Below, in pieces: positions 17,327 to 27,125 of a DNA stretch of 64,000 nucleotides (the first letter of the stretch is position 1; each line of letters begins with the position of its first letter). The notes beneath the pieces are model-generated. The model did no database searches. It was not told where the DNA came from and worked only from the letters and a program-made list of their open reading frames with translations. Where the stretch lies: assembly GCF_024746815.1 (NCBI RefSeq), contig NZ_CP080525.1, positions 3,962,501 to 4,026,500 of the forward strand. Reading direction: 5' to 3'. The position numbers and the translations under genes are program-made. This DNA comes from Mesorhizobium sp. AR07. GTDB lineage: Bacteria > Pseudomonadota > Alphaproteobacteria > Rhizobiales > Rhizobiaceae.

Positions 17327-18733
17327 TCAGAGCCGGTAGGCCTTTTTCGCAAGCGTGTAGGCAAGCTCCCGCGCCAGCTCGTGCGCCTCGTCCTCGCGCA
17401 GCCGGTGTTCGGCGACGAGACGCGCCAGGAACGCGCAGTCGACGCGGCGCGCAACATCGTGACGCGCCGGTATGGATGGAAAGGCGCGGGTGTCGTCGTT
17501 GAAGCCGACGGTGTTGTAGAAGCCAGCCGTCTCGGTGGTCATCTCGCGGTAGCGGCGCATGCCTTCCGGACTGTCGTGGAACCACCAGGCCGGGCCGAGC
17601 TTCAGCGCCGGGTAGGTGCCGGCCAGCGGCGCCAGTTCGCGCGCATAGCTGGTCTCGTCGAGGGTGAAGAGGATGATCGTGAGATCTCGTTCCAGGCCGA
17701 CGCAGTCGAGCAGCGGCTTCAGCGCCGTCACATAATCGATCCTTGTCGGGATATCGAAGCCCTTGTCGCGGCCAAATTTCTGAAAGATGGAGGGCGAATG
17801 GTTGCGCGAGGAACCGGGATGGATCTGCAGCACCAGCCCGTCATCCCTGCTCATCTTGGCCATCTCGGTCAGCATCTGGGCGCGGAACAGTTTTCGCTCG
17901 CGCTCGTCATCCGAGCCGCGACGGACACGATTGAACAGCTCCTCGGCCGCCGCATCCGAAAGATTGGCGGTCTCGGCCGTCGGATGACCGTGATCGGATG
18001 AAGTCGCGCCAAAGCCTTTGAAGAAGGCGCGCCGCTGGCGGTGCGCATCGAGATAGCCGGCCCAGCTGCCGGTATCGCAGCCGGTGATCTCGCCGAGCTT
18101 GTCGAGATTGGCCGAAAACCCCTCGAAATCGGGATCGACGACGGCGTCCGGCCGATAGGTGGTGATGACCTTGCCCTCCCAGCCGCTGTCTCGGATCATC
18201 TTGTGCCATCTGAGATCGTCGAGCGCGCCTTCCGTCGTTGCGATGACCTCGATGTTGAAGCGCTCAAACAGCGCTCGCGGGCGGAAATTCTCCCACTGCA
18301 GCACCGTTGCGATGGTGTCGTAGTGACGGTCGGCGGTCGCCGCGTTCAGCGGTTCGTCGATGCTGAACAGATGCGCCAGCACATGGTCGAACCACAGCCG
18401 GGTCGGCGTGCCGCGAAACAGATGATAGTGCTCGGCGAAACACCGCCAGATCGTCCTGCCGTCGGTCTCGACAGGTGCGCCGTCCAAGGTCGCCACGCCG
18501 AGATCCTCGAGGCGGATACCCTGGCTGAACAGCATGCGGAAAATATAGTGGTCGGGCACGATGAGCAGTTGCGCCGGATCCGGGAACGGCTCGTTGAGCG
18601 CATACCAGCGCGGGTCGGTGTGACCGTGCGGGCTGACGATGGGCAGGTCCTTGATCCCGGCATAGAGATCGCGAGCGATCGAGCGCGGATGCCCCTCGGC
18701 GGGAAACAGCAAATCCGCATCGGTCAGTGCCAC
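17327..18733 (-). CDS. uxaC: Glucuronate (uronate) isomerase
   Basis: UxaC isomerises D-glucuronate to D-fructuronate and D-galacturonate to D-tagaturonate, the entry step of hexuronate breakdown. The 468-residue sequence is of normal family length and includes the metal-binding HGH in SPHGHTDPRW (H36, H38), RLWFDHVLAHLFSIDEPL, and LQIHPGSSRNHSPSIFQKFG. It probably heads a unit with gntR. The divergent fructuronate reductase takes the next step. Confidence 0.97.
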   Translation of the reverse strand: MALTDADLLFPAEGHPRSIARDLYAGIKDLPIVSPHGHTDPRWYALNEPFPDPAQLLIVPDHYIFRMLFSQGIRLEDLGVATLDGAPVETDGRTIWRCFAEHYHLFRGTPTRLWFDHVLAHLFSIDEPLNAATADRHYDTIATVLQWENFRPRALFERFNIEVIATTEGALDDLRWHKMIRDSGWEGKVITTYRPDAVVDPDFEGFSANLDKLGEITGCDTGSWAGYLDAHRQRRAFFKGFGATSSDHGHPTAETANLSDAAAEELFNRVRRGSDDERERKLFRAQMLTEMAKMSRDDGLVLQIHPGSSRNHSPSIFQKFGRDKGFDIPTRIDYVTALKPLLDCVGLERDLTIILFTLDETSYARELAPLAGTYPALKLGPAWWFHDSPEGMRRYREMTTETAGFYNTVGFNDDTRAFPSIPARHDVARRVDCAFLARLVAEHRLREDEAHELARELAYTLAKKAYRL

Positions 18734-18785
18734 GACGTTCCTCCCAGGCCCGTTTATCGGTAGGGTCGGCTGGAAACAGTGTCAA

Positions 18786-18810
18786 CATACAAAAATTGGA
18801 TTGTTGTATG
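18786..18810. promoter_or_regulatory. Candidate GntR operator between uxaC and the fructuronate reductase
   Basis: CATACAA (18786-18792) and TTGTATG (18804-18810) are exact inverted repeats 11 bp apart in the 150-bp divergent promoter region. TTGTATGATGAT inside it resembles sites bound by FCD-type GntR repressors. It could control both directions at once. Confidence 0.5.
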
Positions 18811-18883
18811 ATGATTTTTCCAGCCATTGTGTGGCGGGAAGTCGGATGTTACGCCGCTTGCCGATCCATCCCGAGGCGATTTC

Positions 18884-20416
18884 ATGCCATCCGACCAGCC
18901 CAGCCGCGCCACGACGACCGAACGCCTTTCCGACGGCACTGTGCAAGCATTGCCGGCCTCGGTCGCGGCGCCCTTGTATGATCGCGGCCGGGTCGTCCCG
19001 GGCATCGTGCAGCTCGGCGTCGGCGCCTTCCATCGCGCCCATCAAGCCGCCTATGTCGACGATTGCCTGGCGGCTGGCGACACCGGCTGGGGCATCGTTG
19101 GCGTCTCGCTGCGCAGCGCCGACACGCGCGATGCGCTGGCGCCACAGGACGGGCTCTACACGCTGGCGATCAGGAGCAGCGGCGAGGAAAAGCTTCGTGT
19201 CATCGGCTCCATCGGCTCGCTGCTGGTGGCGCCCGAAGATCCGGGCGCCGTGCTGGCCGCGCTGACCGATCCCCGCACCCGCATCGTGACGCTGACGATC
19301 ACTGAAAAGGCCTATCTGCGGGCAGCCGACGGCAGCCTCGACGACTCCCATCCCGACATTCTCCACGATCTAGAAAATCCGCAGGCGCCCAGAACCGCGC
19401 ATGGTTTTCTCGCCGAGGCGCTTGCGCGACGACAGGCCAACGGCACGCCGCCTTTCACCGTGCTATGCTGCGACAACCTGCCGGCCAACGGCGCCACGCT
19501 GCACCGCCTTATGATAGAGTTCGCCGGATTGCGTGACGCCAGGCTCGCCACGAAGGGCGATACCGGTCTTGCCAGTCATATCGCCGATGGAGTCGCTTTC
19601 CCCTCCAGCATGGTCGATCGCATCGTGCCGGCAACCACCGACGCCGACCGCGCGCGGATCGCTGTCGAGCTCGGGCTCAACGACGCATGGCCGGTCATGA
19701 CCGAGCCGTTCTGCCAATGGGTGATCGAAGACAATTTCCCAGGAGGCCGGCCAGCCTGGGAAAAATTCGGCGTCACCATGGTCGGCGATGTCGGCCCCTT
19801 CGAGGACATGAAGCTCAGGCTGCTCAACGGCGCGCATTCGGCCATCGCCTATCTCGGACTGCTCAGCGGTCACGCCACCGTCGACCGCGCCTTCGCCGAT
19901 CCGGCGATCCGGCAGTTCGTCGACGGGCTATGGGCCGAGGCCATTTTGACACTGCCGGAGGATGCCGGGCTCGACACCAGCGCCTATACGGCCGAACTTG
20001 CAAAGCGTTTTTCCAACACAGCACTTGCCCATCGCACGGCGCAGATCGCCAATGACGGCAGCCAGAAATTGCCGCAGCGCATCATCGCCTCAGCCATCGA
20101 GCGGACCGAAGCCGGCTTGCTGCCCGAGCATCTGACGCTCGTGATCGCCGCCTGGATCGCGACCTGCGCGGGCGGCAAGACCTTGCCGGAGAACCATTTC
20201 ACCGATCCGCTCGACGCGGCACTTGCCGCGCTTCTTGGCCGGAACCTGCCAATGGAAGAGATGGTGGCGGCCGTATTTGACCTCGCCGGCTTCGCCAAGG
20301 ACCACGCCGAACGTCAGACGCTGATCGAGTTTGTGGCCACCCACCTCGTCCATCTCAAGCAGGGCGGGCCGGTACTTGCCTTCGCCGCGCTTGGCATAAG
20401 GACCGGAAAAGAATGA
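18884..20416 (+). CDS. uxuB: Mannitol dehydrogenase family protein, probable fructuronate reductase
   Basis: The 510-residue enzyme belongs to the polyol-specific long-chain dehydrogenases. Seen are the nucleotide-binding GVGAFHRAHQAAYVDD (about 45-60) and the active-site pattern K-x4-N-x2-H in MKLRLLNGAHSAIAYLG. Next to uxaC the likely reaction is NADH-dependent reduction of D-fructuronate to D-mannonate. Mannitol 2-dehydrogenase or tagaturonate reductase activity cannot be excluded from sequence alone. I start at the ATG at 18884 behind GAGGCG; an earlier in-frame ATG adds 19 residues with no family match. Confidence 0.85.
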   Translation: MPSDQPSRATTTERLSDGTVQALPASVAAPLYDRGRVVPGIVQLGVGAFHRAHQAAYVDDCLAAGDTGWGIVGVSLRSADTRDALAPQDGLYTLAIRSSGEEKLRVIGSIGSLLVAPEDPGAVLAALTDPRTRIVTLTITEKAYLRAADGSLDDSHPDILHDLENPQAPRTAHGFLAEALARRQANGTPPFTVLCCDNLPANGATLHRLMIEFAGLRDARLATKGDTGLASHIADGVAFPSSMVDRIVPATTDADRARIAVELGLNDAWPVMTEPFCQWVIEDNFPGGRPAWEKFGVTMVGDVGPFEDMKLRLLNGAHSAIAYLGLLSGHATVDRAFADPAIRQFVDGLWAEAILTLPEDAGLDTSAYTAELAKRFSNTALAHRTAQIANDGSQKLPQRIIASAIERTEAGLLPEHLTLVIAAWIATCAGGKTLPENHFTDPLDAALAALLGRNLPMEEMVAAVFDLAGFAKDHAERQTLIEFVATHLVHLKQGGPVLAFAALGIRTGKE

Positions 20417-20652
20417 GGCAGACCTAGCGCTGGTTCGATCCAGACGATCCGTCGCACTGGCGCATGTCCGCCGATACCCGCGCTCCACTCGCCGCTTGCC
20501 CATCACCTTGTCCATCACCGGCCAACGGACTGACGCTGTGCTCCGGTTCTCATAGTGCAGGCCGGCAAGACGACCTGCCGGCAATGACCAGGGAGTTCGC
20601 CAACGACATCCATTTCGCCCCTCTGCGCAACACCTCGCGGCAAGATGCGCTC

Positions 20653-20680
20653 CGACTATGGCATGGCCATGCCATAGTCG
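20653..20680. repeat. Perfect 28-bp palindrome
   Basis: A spacer-free palindrome with two 14-bp arms (CGACTATGGCATGG and its complement) sits in the 526-bp gap between uxuB and the endonuclease gene. The rest of that gap holds the family C hairpin at 20803 and a LexA box, but no gene that I can support. Confidence 0.85.
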
Positions 20681-20802
20681 CATCCATGGCGTCATGCGGG
20701 CGGTGGACGCCCTGCCCCGCTAAGCTCCGCGTACACGGCAGGGCAATCGCTTCAGCTCAACGAAAGTTTCCGACTTGTGGCGGAGCGACCAATTTTCGAA
20801 GT

Positions 20803-20844
20803 TGGCGCCGCCCCTCATCGCCCTGCAGGTGAGGGGCGGCGCCA
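20803..20844. repeat. Family C hairpin, short form
   Basis: Perfect 15-bp arms (TGGCGCCGCCCCTCA and complement) enclose a 12-nt loop. The arm sequence matches the outer arms of the longer element at 57852-57987, so both belong to one dispersed family. Confidence 0.85.
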
Positions 20845-20915
20845 GCGCTTGGAAAGGGTGACGGGGTTAATTCGAAACCTGAGGCGATTGTCCTGCGTAT
20901 CTTGGCATTGCAGAT

Positions 20916-20930
20916 GTTCACTATTTGTTC
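20916..20930 (+). promoter_or_regulatory. LexA (SOS) box of the alphaproteobacterial type
   Basis: GTTC-N7-GTTC is seen exactly (GTTCACTATTTGTTC), ending 12 bp before the ATG of the endonuclease III-like gene. This is the direct-repeat operator known for alphaproteobacterial LexA, so the gene is predicted to be induced by DNA damage. Confidence 0.75.
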
Positions 20931-20942
20931 TAATATCGCGAT

Positions 20943-21629
20943 ATGCAACTGGCCCTGCAGCTCGGTATCCGCGCCGATCTCGATTATATGATGGAGCGCC
21001 TGAGGCCGGCATTCTCGGCGCTGCAGCCATTCCCCGTGCTGGATCCGATGGCGCAGCTGGTGAAATCGCTGATCAGCAGCCGCACCAAGGACGAAGTCTC
21101 ATGGCCGAGTTTCTGGAAACTGGTCGAGCTTTATCCGAACTGGCGGCTCATGGCGGAGGCGCCCGTTGGCGAAATCGAGTCGGCAATTGTCGAGGTCAAA
21201 TTTGCCAAGGACAAGGCGGCTAACCTTCTGCTCACCTTGCGCAAGGTGGCAGCGGAGCATCCCGACTTCAACCTGGGCTTCCTGGGCGACATGTCGGTGC
21301 CCGACGCCCACGGATGGCTCGAACGTCTCGATGGCGTTGGCGTGAAGGTAGCTGCCTCGACCCTGAACTTCAGCACTCTGAACAGACCATCCTTCGTCAT
21401 AGACTCGCATGTGCTAAGGATTCTGCAGCGATATGGCGCGGTCGTGCATTCGGCCGACAGCGACAAGGCTTATCGGGCTGTGATGGGTTCCGTTCCCGAC
21501 TGGAGCCCAAGGCGATTGGTCGAGCTTCACCGCCTGATGAAGCGGCTTGGACAAAGCTGGTGCCAGAAACTAGATGTGGACTGCAACGGATGCCCGCTCG
21601 CGCAGCGATGCGCCAAGCGTATCGGATAA
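20943..21629 (+). CDS. Endonuclease III-like DNA glycosylase with 4Fe-4S cluster
   Basis: The 228-residue protein has the helix-hairpin-helix-GPD fold: LERLDGVGVKVAASTL with the candidate catalytic Lys135, VIDSHVLRILQRYG with Asp154, and a complete cluster motif C207-x6-C214-x2-C217-x5-C223. It should excise oxidised or otherwise damaged bases and nick the abasic site. The N-terminal part differs from E. coli Nth, so it is a relative, not the housekeeping enzyme. A LexA box just upstream supports a role in damage response. A shared hairpin ends it and the convergent atp operon. Confidence 0.88.
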   Translation: MQLALQLGIRADLDYMMERLRPAFSALQPFPVLDPMAQLVKSLISSRTKDEVSWPSFWKLVELYPNWRLMAEAPVGEIESAIVEVKFAKDKAANLLLTLRKVAAEHPDFNLGFLGDMSVPDAHGWLERLDGVGVKVAASTLNFSTLNRPSFVIDSHVLRILQRYGAVVHSADSDKAYRAVMGSVPDWSPRRLVELHRLMKRLGQSWCQKLDVDCNGCPLAQRCAKRIG

Positions 21630-21651
21630 AATTCTACGCTCGACTTCAAAC

Positions 21652-21678
21652 AAAAAAGCGAGGCAAGGCCCCGCTTTT
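21652..21678 (-). terminator. Terminator of the atp operon, probably bidirectional
   Basis: On the minus strand a GCGGGGC/GCCTCGC stem with a 3-nt loop, extended by AAA/TTT pairs, runs into TTTTTTG. The plus-strand reading can also end the endonuclease transcript. Confidence 0.8.
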
Positions 21679-21701
21679 CGTCAAGTCATCTGAAGCGGAC
21701 G

Positions 21702-22109
21702 TCAGGCCGGCAGGATGGCGCCTTCCAGCGTGGTGAGCTGGCTAAGGAACTGCTCCGCCTTGCTGCGTGACTGGTCGTCCTTGGCATCAGTGGCGTCTTC
21801 CCTGGCTTCCTTGATGCGGCGCGCGAGATCGGCGCGGTCGACATCCTTGACCGCCACAGCCGATTCCGCCAGCAGCGTGCAGCCTGAAGGAACGATGTCG
21901 GCGAAGCCGCCGAACACGACATAGCGCTCTTCACCGCCCGAAGCTGCCTTCACCGTGACGACGCCCGGCTTGATCGTGGTCATGACCGGCGCGTGATGCG
22001 CCATGACGGTCATCTCGCCCTCGGCGCCCGGGATGACGACGGATTCGACCTGCGTGGAAACCAGCAGGCGCTCCGGCGAGACCAGTTCGAACTTGAAAGC
22101 TTCAGCCAT
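21702..22109 (-). CDS. atpC: F1-ATPase epsilon subunit
   Basis: Epsilon couples the rotor to catalysis and inhibits idle hydrolysis. The 135 residues start MAEAFKFELVSPERLLVSTQ and show the beta-sandwich (VVIPGAEGEMTVMAHHAPVM) followed by the helical pair (ALARRIKEAREDATDAKDDQ-like segment). Length is normal. It is the last gene of atpHAGDC; the gap to atpD contains a long hairpin. Confidence 0.96.
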   Translation of the reverse strand: MAEAFKFELVSPERLLVSTQVESVVIPGAEGEMTVMAHHAPVMTTIKPGVVTVKAASGGEERYVVFGGFADIVPSGCTLLAESAVAVKDVDRADLARRIKEAREDATDAKDDQSRSKAEQFLSQLTTLEGAILPA

Positions 22110-22117
22110 GATTACTT

Positions 22118-22203
22118 AGCGAACAGCGAATAGCGAGTAGCGAATAGTCAGAAGAATTCGCCGGCCCTATTCCCTATTCGCTACTCCCTATTCGCTATTC
22201 GCT
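22118..22203. repeat. Inverted repeat of GCGAATAG units between atpD and atpC
   Basis: The 96-bp gap is almost entirely an imperfect hairpin made of iterated GCGAATA/TATTCGC-type units (left arm 22118-22147, right arm 22167-22203). Similar iterated units are scattered in Mesorhizobium-type genomes. Inside an operon it could stabilise the upstream mRNA or lower atpC expression. Confidence 0.85.
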
Positions 22204-22205
22204 TC

Positions 22206-23801
22206 TTATGTCGCTTCAGCCGCCAGGCGCTGTGCCTTCTCGACCGCTTCCTCGATGCCGCCAACCATGTAGAAGGCAGCTTCCGGAAGGTGGTCGTAGT
22301 CGCCGTTGCAGAGGCCCTTGAAGCCCTTGATGGTGTCGGCGAGGTCGACCAGCTTGCCCGGTGCGCCGGTGAACACTTCGGCGACGAAGAAGGGCTGCGA
22401 CAGGAAGCGCTCGATCTTGCGGGCGCGGGCCACCGTCTGCTTGTCCTCTTCCGACAGTTCGTCCATGCCCAGGATGGCGATGATGTCCTGCAGCGACTTG
22501 TAGCGCTGAAGGATCGACTGCACCTGGCGCGCGACGCCGTAGTGCTCGTCGCCGACGACCAGCGGGTCGAGCATGCGCGAGGTCGAATCCAGCGGATCGA
22601 CAGCCGGATAGATGCCCTTCTCGGCGATGGCGCGGTTGAGCGTCGTCGTCGCGTCGAGGTGGGCGAACGAGGTTGCCGGGGCCGGGTCGGTCAGATCGTC
22701 GGCCGGCACGTAGATGGCCTGCACCGAGGTAATCGAACCCTTGGTGGTGGTGGTGATGCGTTCCTGCAGCGCGCCCATGTCGGTGGCGAGCGTCGGCTGA
22801 TAGCCGACGGCCGACGGGATGCGGCCGAGCAGAGCCGACACTTCCGAACCTGCCTGCGTGAAGCGGAAGATGTTGTCGACGAAGAACAGCACGTCCTGGC
22901 CCTGGTCGCGGAAATATTCCGCAACCGTCAGGCCGGTCAGGCCGACGCGGGCGCGCGCGCCCGGCGGCTCGTTCATCTGGCCATAGACCAGTGCCGCCTT
23001 GGAGCCTTCGCCGCCGCCCTTCTTGTTGACGCCGGATTCGATGAACTCGTGATAGAGGTCATTGCCTTCGCGGGTGCGCTCGCCGACGCCGGCGAACACC
23101 GAATAGCCGCCATGCGCCTTGGCGATGTTGTTGATCAGTTCCTGGATCAGCACGGTCTTGCCGACGCCGGCGCCACCGAACAGGCCGATCTTGCCGCCCT
23201 TGGCGTAGGGCGCCAGCAGGTCGAGCACCTTGATGCCGGTGATCAGGATCTGTGCTTCCGTCGACTGCTCGACATAAGTCGGAGCCGGCTGATGGATGGA
23301 GCGCATCTCGGTCGCGTCGACCGGGCCTTCTTCGTCGACCGGCTCGCCGATGACGTTGATGATGCGGCCGAGCATGCCCGGGCCGACCGGCACGGTGATC
23401 GGCGCGCCGGTGTCGCGCACTTCCTGGCCGCGAACCAGACCTTCGGTCGAGTCCATGGCGATGCAGCGCACGGTGTTTTCGCCCAGATGCTGGGCAACTT
23501 CGAGCACCAGGCGGTTGCCGACATTGGTCGTCTCGAGCGCGTTCAGGATCGCCGGCAGGTGTTCGCCGAACTGCACGTCGACAACAGCGCCGATGACCTG
23601 GCGGACCTTGCCGACAACGCCCGTTGCCTTGGTGGCCACTGCCGATGTCTTGGCCGCGGCGGCCTTTGCCGGTGCTGCCGCAATCTTGGCCGGAGCTGCC
23701 TTCGCGGCTGCTGCGGGAGCCTTTGCCGCCTTCGCGGGGGCTGCGGTCTTCGCGGCTGCCGTCTTGGGGGTTACCTTCTGGGGGGTCGCTGCTTTCGCCA
23801 T
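22206..23801 (-). CDS. atpD: F1-ATPase beta subunit with Ala/Lys-rich N-terminal extension
   Basis: Beta carries the catalytic nucleotide sites of the F1 head. The conserved body begins GVVGKVRQVIGAVVDVQFGE and includes the P-loop GGAGVGKT and ALVYGQMNEPPGARARVGLT. Ahead of it are ~60 extra residues of almost pure Ala, Lys, Pro and Thr (MAKAATPQKVTPKTAAAKTA and on), making 531 residues against ~460-480 in most bacteria. The ATG at 23801 was chosen as the first start in this low-complexity tail; a further in-frame ATG at 23864 adds basic residues without support. Confidence 0.97.
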   Translation of the reverse strand: MAKAATPQKVTPKTAAAKTAAPAKAAKAPAAAAKAAPAKIAAAPAKAAAAKTSAVATKATGVVGKVRQVIGAVVDVQFGEHLPAILNALETTNVGNRLVLEVAQHLGENTVRCIAMDSTEGLVRGQEVRDTGAPITVPVGPGMLGRIINVIGEPVDEEGPVDATEMRSIHQPAPTYVEQSTEAQILITGIKVLDLLAPYAKGGKIGLFGGAGVGKTVLIQELINNIAKAHGGYSVFAGVGERTREGNDLYHEFIESGVNKKGGGEGSKAALVYGQMNEPPGARARVGLTGLTVAEYFRDQGQDVLFFVDNIFRFTQAGSEVSALLGRIPSAVGYQPTLATDMGALQERITTTTKGSITSVQAIYVPADDLTDPAPATSFAHLDATTTLNRAIAEKGIYPAVDPLDSTSRMLDPLVVGDEHYGVARQVQSILQRYKSLQDIIAILGMDELSEEDKQTVARARKIERFLSQPFFVAEVFTGAPGKLVDLADTIKGFKGLCNGDYDHLPEAAFYMVGGIEEAVEKAQRLAAEAT

Positions 23802-23871
23802 CGTCTTTACCCTTTTTCGTCCTTTGTTTCTCACGCGGTCCGCTCGCGGGTCGATGACCCGCAAACCGCGC

Positions 23872-24756
23872 CTAGAGCGCCTCGGCGCCCGAAATGATTT
23901 CGATCAGTTCCTTGGTGATCTGCGCCTGCCGCTGGCGGTTGTAGGTGATCGACAGCTTGTTGATCATCTCGCCGGCGTTGCGCGTCGCATTGTCCATGGC
24001 GCTCATCTTGGCGCCCATTTCGCCGGCCGCGTTTTCGAGCAGCGCCCGGAAAACCTGCACGGAGATGTTGCGCGGAATGAGATCGGAGAGGATTTCGCCC
24101 GGCTCCGGTTCGTACTCGTAGACGGCATTGCCACCGGCCGTCGCCTCGGCCGGCGCAGAAGCCACACCGGCCGGAATGATCTGCTGCGCGGTCGGGATCT
24201 GGCTGATCACCGACTTGAACTGCGAATAGAACAGCGTGCAGATGTCGAAGCCGCCCTCATTGAAGAGGTGGATGACCTTCTTGGCGATCGCGTCGGCATT
24301 GACGAAACGGAGGGTCTTGACCTCACGCAGGTCGACACGGTCGAGGATCATCGATGCATAGTCGCGGCGCAGGATATCGAAACCCTTCTTGCCGACGCAG
24401 ATGATCTTGACCTGCTTGCCGTCGGCCAGCAGCCGGCGGATGTGGTCGCGGGCGAGACGGGCGATCTGCGAATTGAAGCCACCGCACAGGCCGCGCTCGG
24501 CGGTGCAGACGACGAGCAGATGCACGTTGTCCTTGCCGGTGCCGGTCATCAGCGCCGGGGCATCGCCGCCGCCGCCGATCGCCTGGGTGATGTTGGCCAG
24601 CACCGAACCCATGCGCTCCGAATAGGGGCGCGCGGCTTCCGCCGCCTCTTGCGCGCGGCGCAGCTTCGCCGCGGCGACCATCTGCATCGCCTTGGTGATC
24701 TTCTGCGTCGCCTTGACCGAGGCGATACGGTTACGAAGGTCTTTTAATGAAGGCAT
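23872..24756 (-). CDS. atpG: F1-ATPase gamma subunit
   Basis: Gamma is the rotating central stalk. The 294 residues start MPSLKDLRNRIASVKATQKI, the conserved N-terminal coiled-coil helix, and end with LSITYNRQRQAQITKELIEI, the matching C-terminal helix. The middle contains CTAERGLCGGFNSQIARLAR. Length is standard for alphaproteobacteria. It lies between atpA and atpD with short gaps (32 bp before, 70 bp after), as in other atpHAGDC operons. Confidence 0.97.
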   Translation of the reverse strand: MPSLKDLRNRIASVKATQKITKAMQMVAAAKLRRAQEAAEAARPYSERMGSVLANITQAIGGGGDAPALMTGTGKDNVHLLVVCTAERGLCGGFNSQIARLARDHIRRLLADGKQVKIICVGKKGFDILRRDYASMILDRVDLREVKTLRFVNADAIAKKVIHLFNEGGFDICTLFYSQFKSVISQIPTAQQIIPAGVASAPAEATAGGNAVYEYEPEPGEILSDLIPRNISVQVFRALLENAAGEMGAKMSAMDNATRNAGEMINKLSITYNRQRQAQITKELIEIISGAEAL

Positions 24757-24788
24757 GCTTCAAACCTGATCCCGTCTTGGCACTTCGC

Positions 24789-26317
<1,529 letters not shown>

Positions 26318-26318
<1 letters not shown>

Positions 26319-26878
26319 CAGCCGACCTCTTTCAGTGCAAGCTTGAGCGAATTGAGTTTGGTTTTGAGCGACGTATCGATCTGGCGCGAGCCCATCTTGA
26401 CCACCAGCCCGCCAAGCAGCGACGGATCGACGGTGACGGAGACGGCCACGTCCTTGCCGGCAACGCTCTTCAGCGCCGCCTTGAGTTCTGTCTGCTGGGC
26501 AGCGGTCAGCTCGTGCGCCGACGTCACTTCAGCAGCGGTTTCACCACGGTGTTCGGCGGCGATCTGCCGGAACGCCCTGATCATGCCGGGAATGGCGAAC
26601 AGCCGGCGATTCTGGGCGACGACGCGCAGGAAATTGCCGGTGAGGCCCGTGATCCCTGCCTTGTCGGCGATCGCCGCGATGGCCTTGGCCTGGTCCTCGC
26701 TGGAAAACACCGGGCTGTTGATCAGCCGGGTCAGATCGGCGCTGCCCGCGAGCATCGCTTCGAAACTGTTGAGGTCGGCCTCGACCTTGGCCACGGAATT
26801 TGCCTGCAGGGCGAGTTCGAACAGCGAACCCGCATAGCGTTCTGCGACACCTGAGATTGGCGATGACGATTGGGCCAC
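26318..26878 (-). CDS. atpH: F1-ATPase delta subunit
   Basis: Delta (OSCP-like) joins the F1 head to the peripheral stalk. The 186 residues begin MAQSSSPISGVAERYAGSLF, the usual helical N-terminus, and include the C-terminal signature VDPSLLGGLVVKMGSRQIDT. As first gene of the operon it should follow the promoter; the 247 bp upstream hold no gene and no clear sigma-70 match that I can defend. The F0 genes are not in the window, which is the normal split in this group. Confidence 0.96.
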
Positions 26879-27125
26879 GGACCGTCTTTTCTCTTGTCTG
26901 ACAGGCCGCAGATTGTTGGCGCGAGCAAAAACTCTGGCTAAATCTTTGACCTTACTGCATTTTTTCGAGCACGGAGGCGCGGCTTCCGCTATCCCCGGCC
27001 GAAAGTCGATTGCCGTCTAGCACAGGCATTTTAAGACCGCAATGCGTCGTTACCGCATGGTTTTCAGGCACTATTGTCGCATCCGGCGAAAGAACTCTGT
27101 CTTCCGCCCTGGAAACCCTAAGGAT

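Noticed and set aside
22290..23897. 535-codon open frame on the plus strand opposite atpD
   Set aside because: It is the antisense shadow of a highly conserved ATPase gene in GC-rich DNA; its product has no recognisable pattern and no ribosome-binding site.
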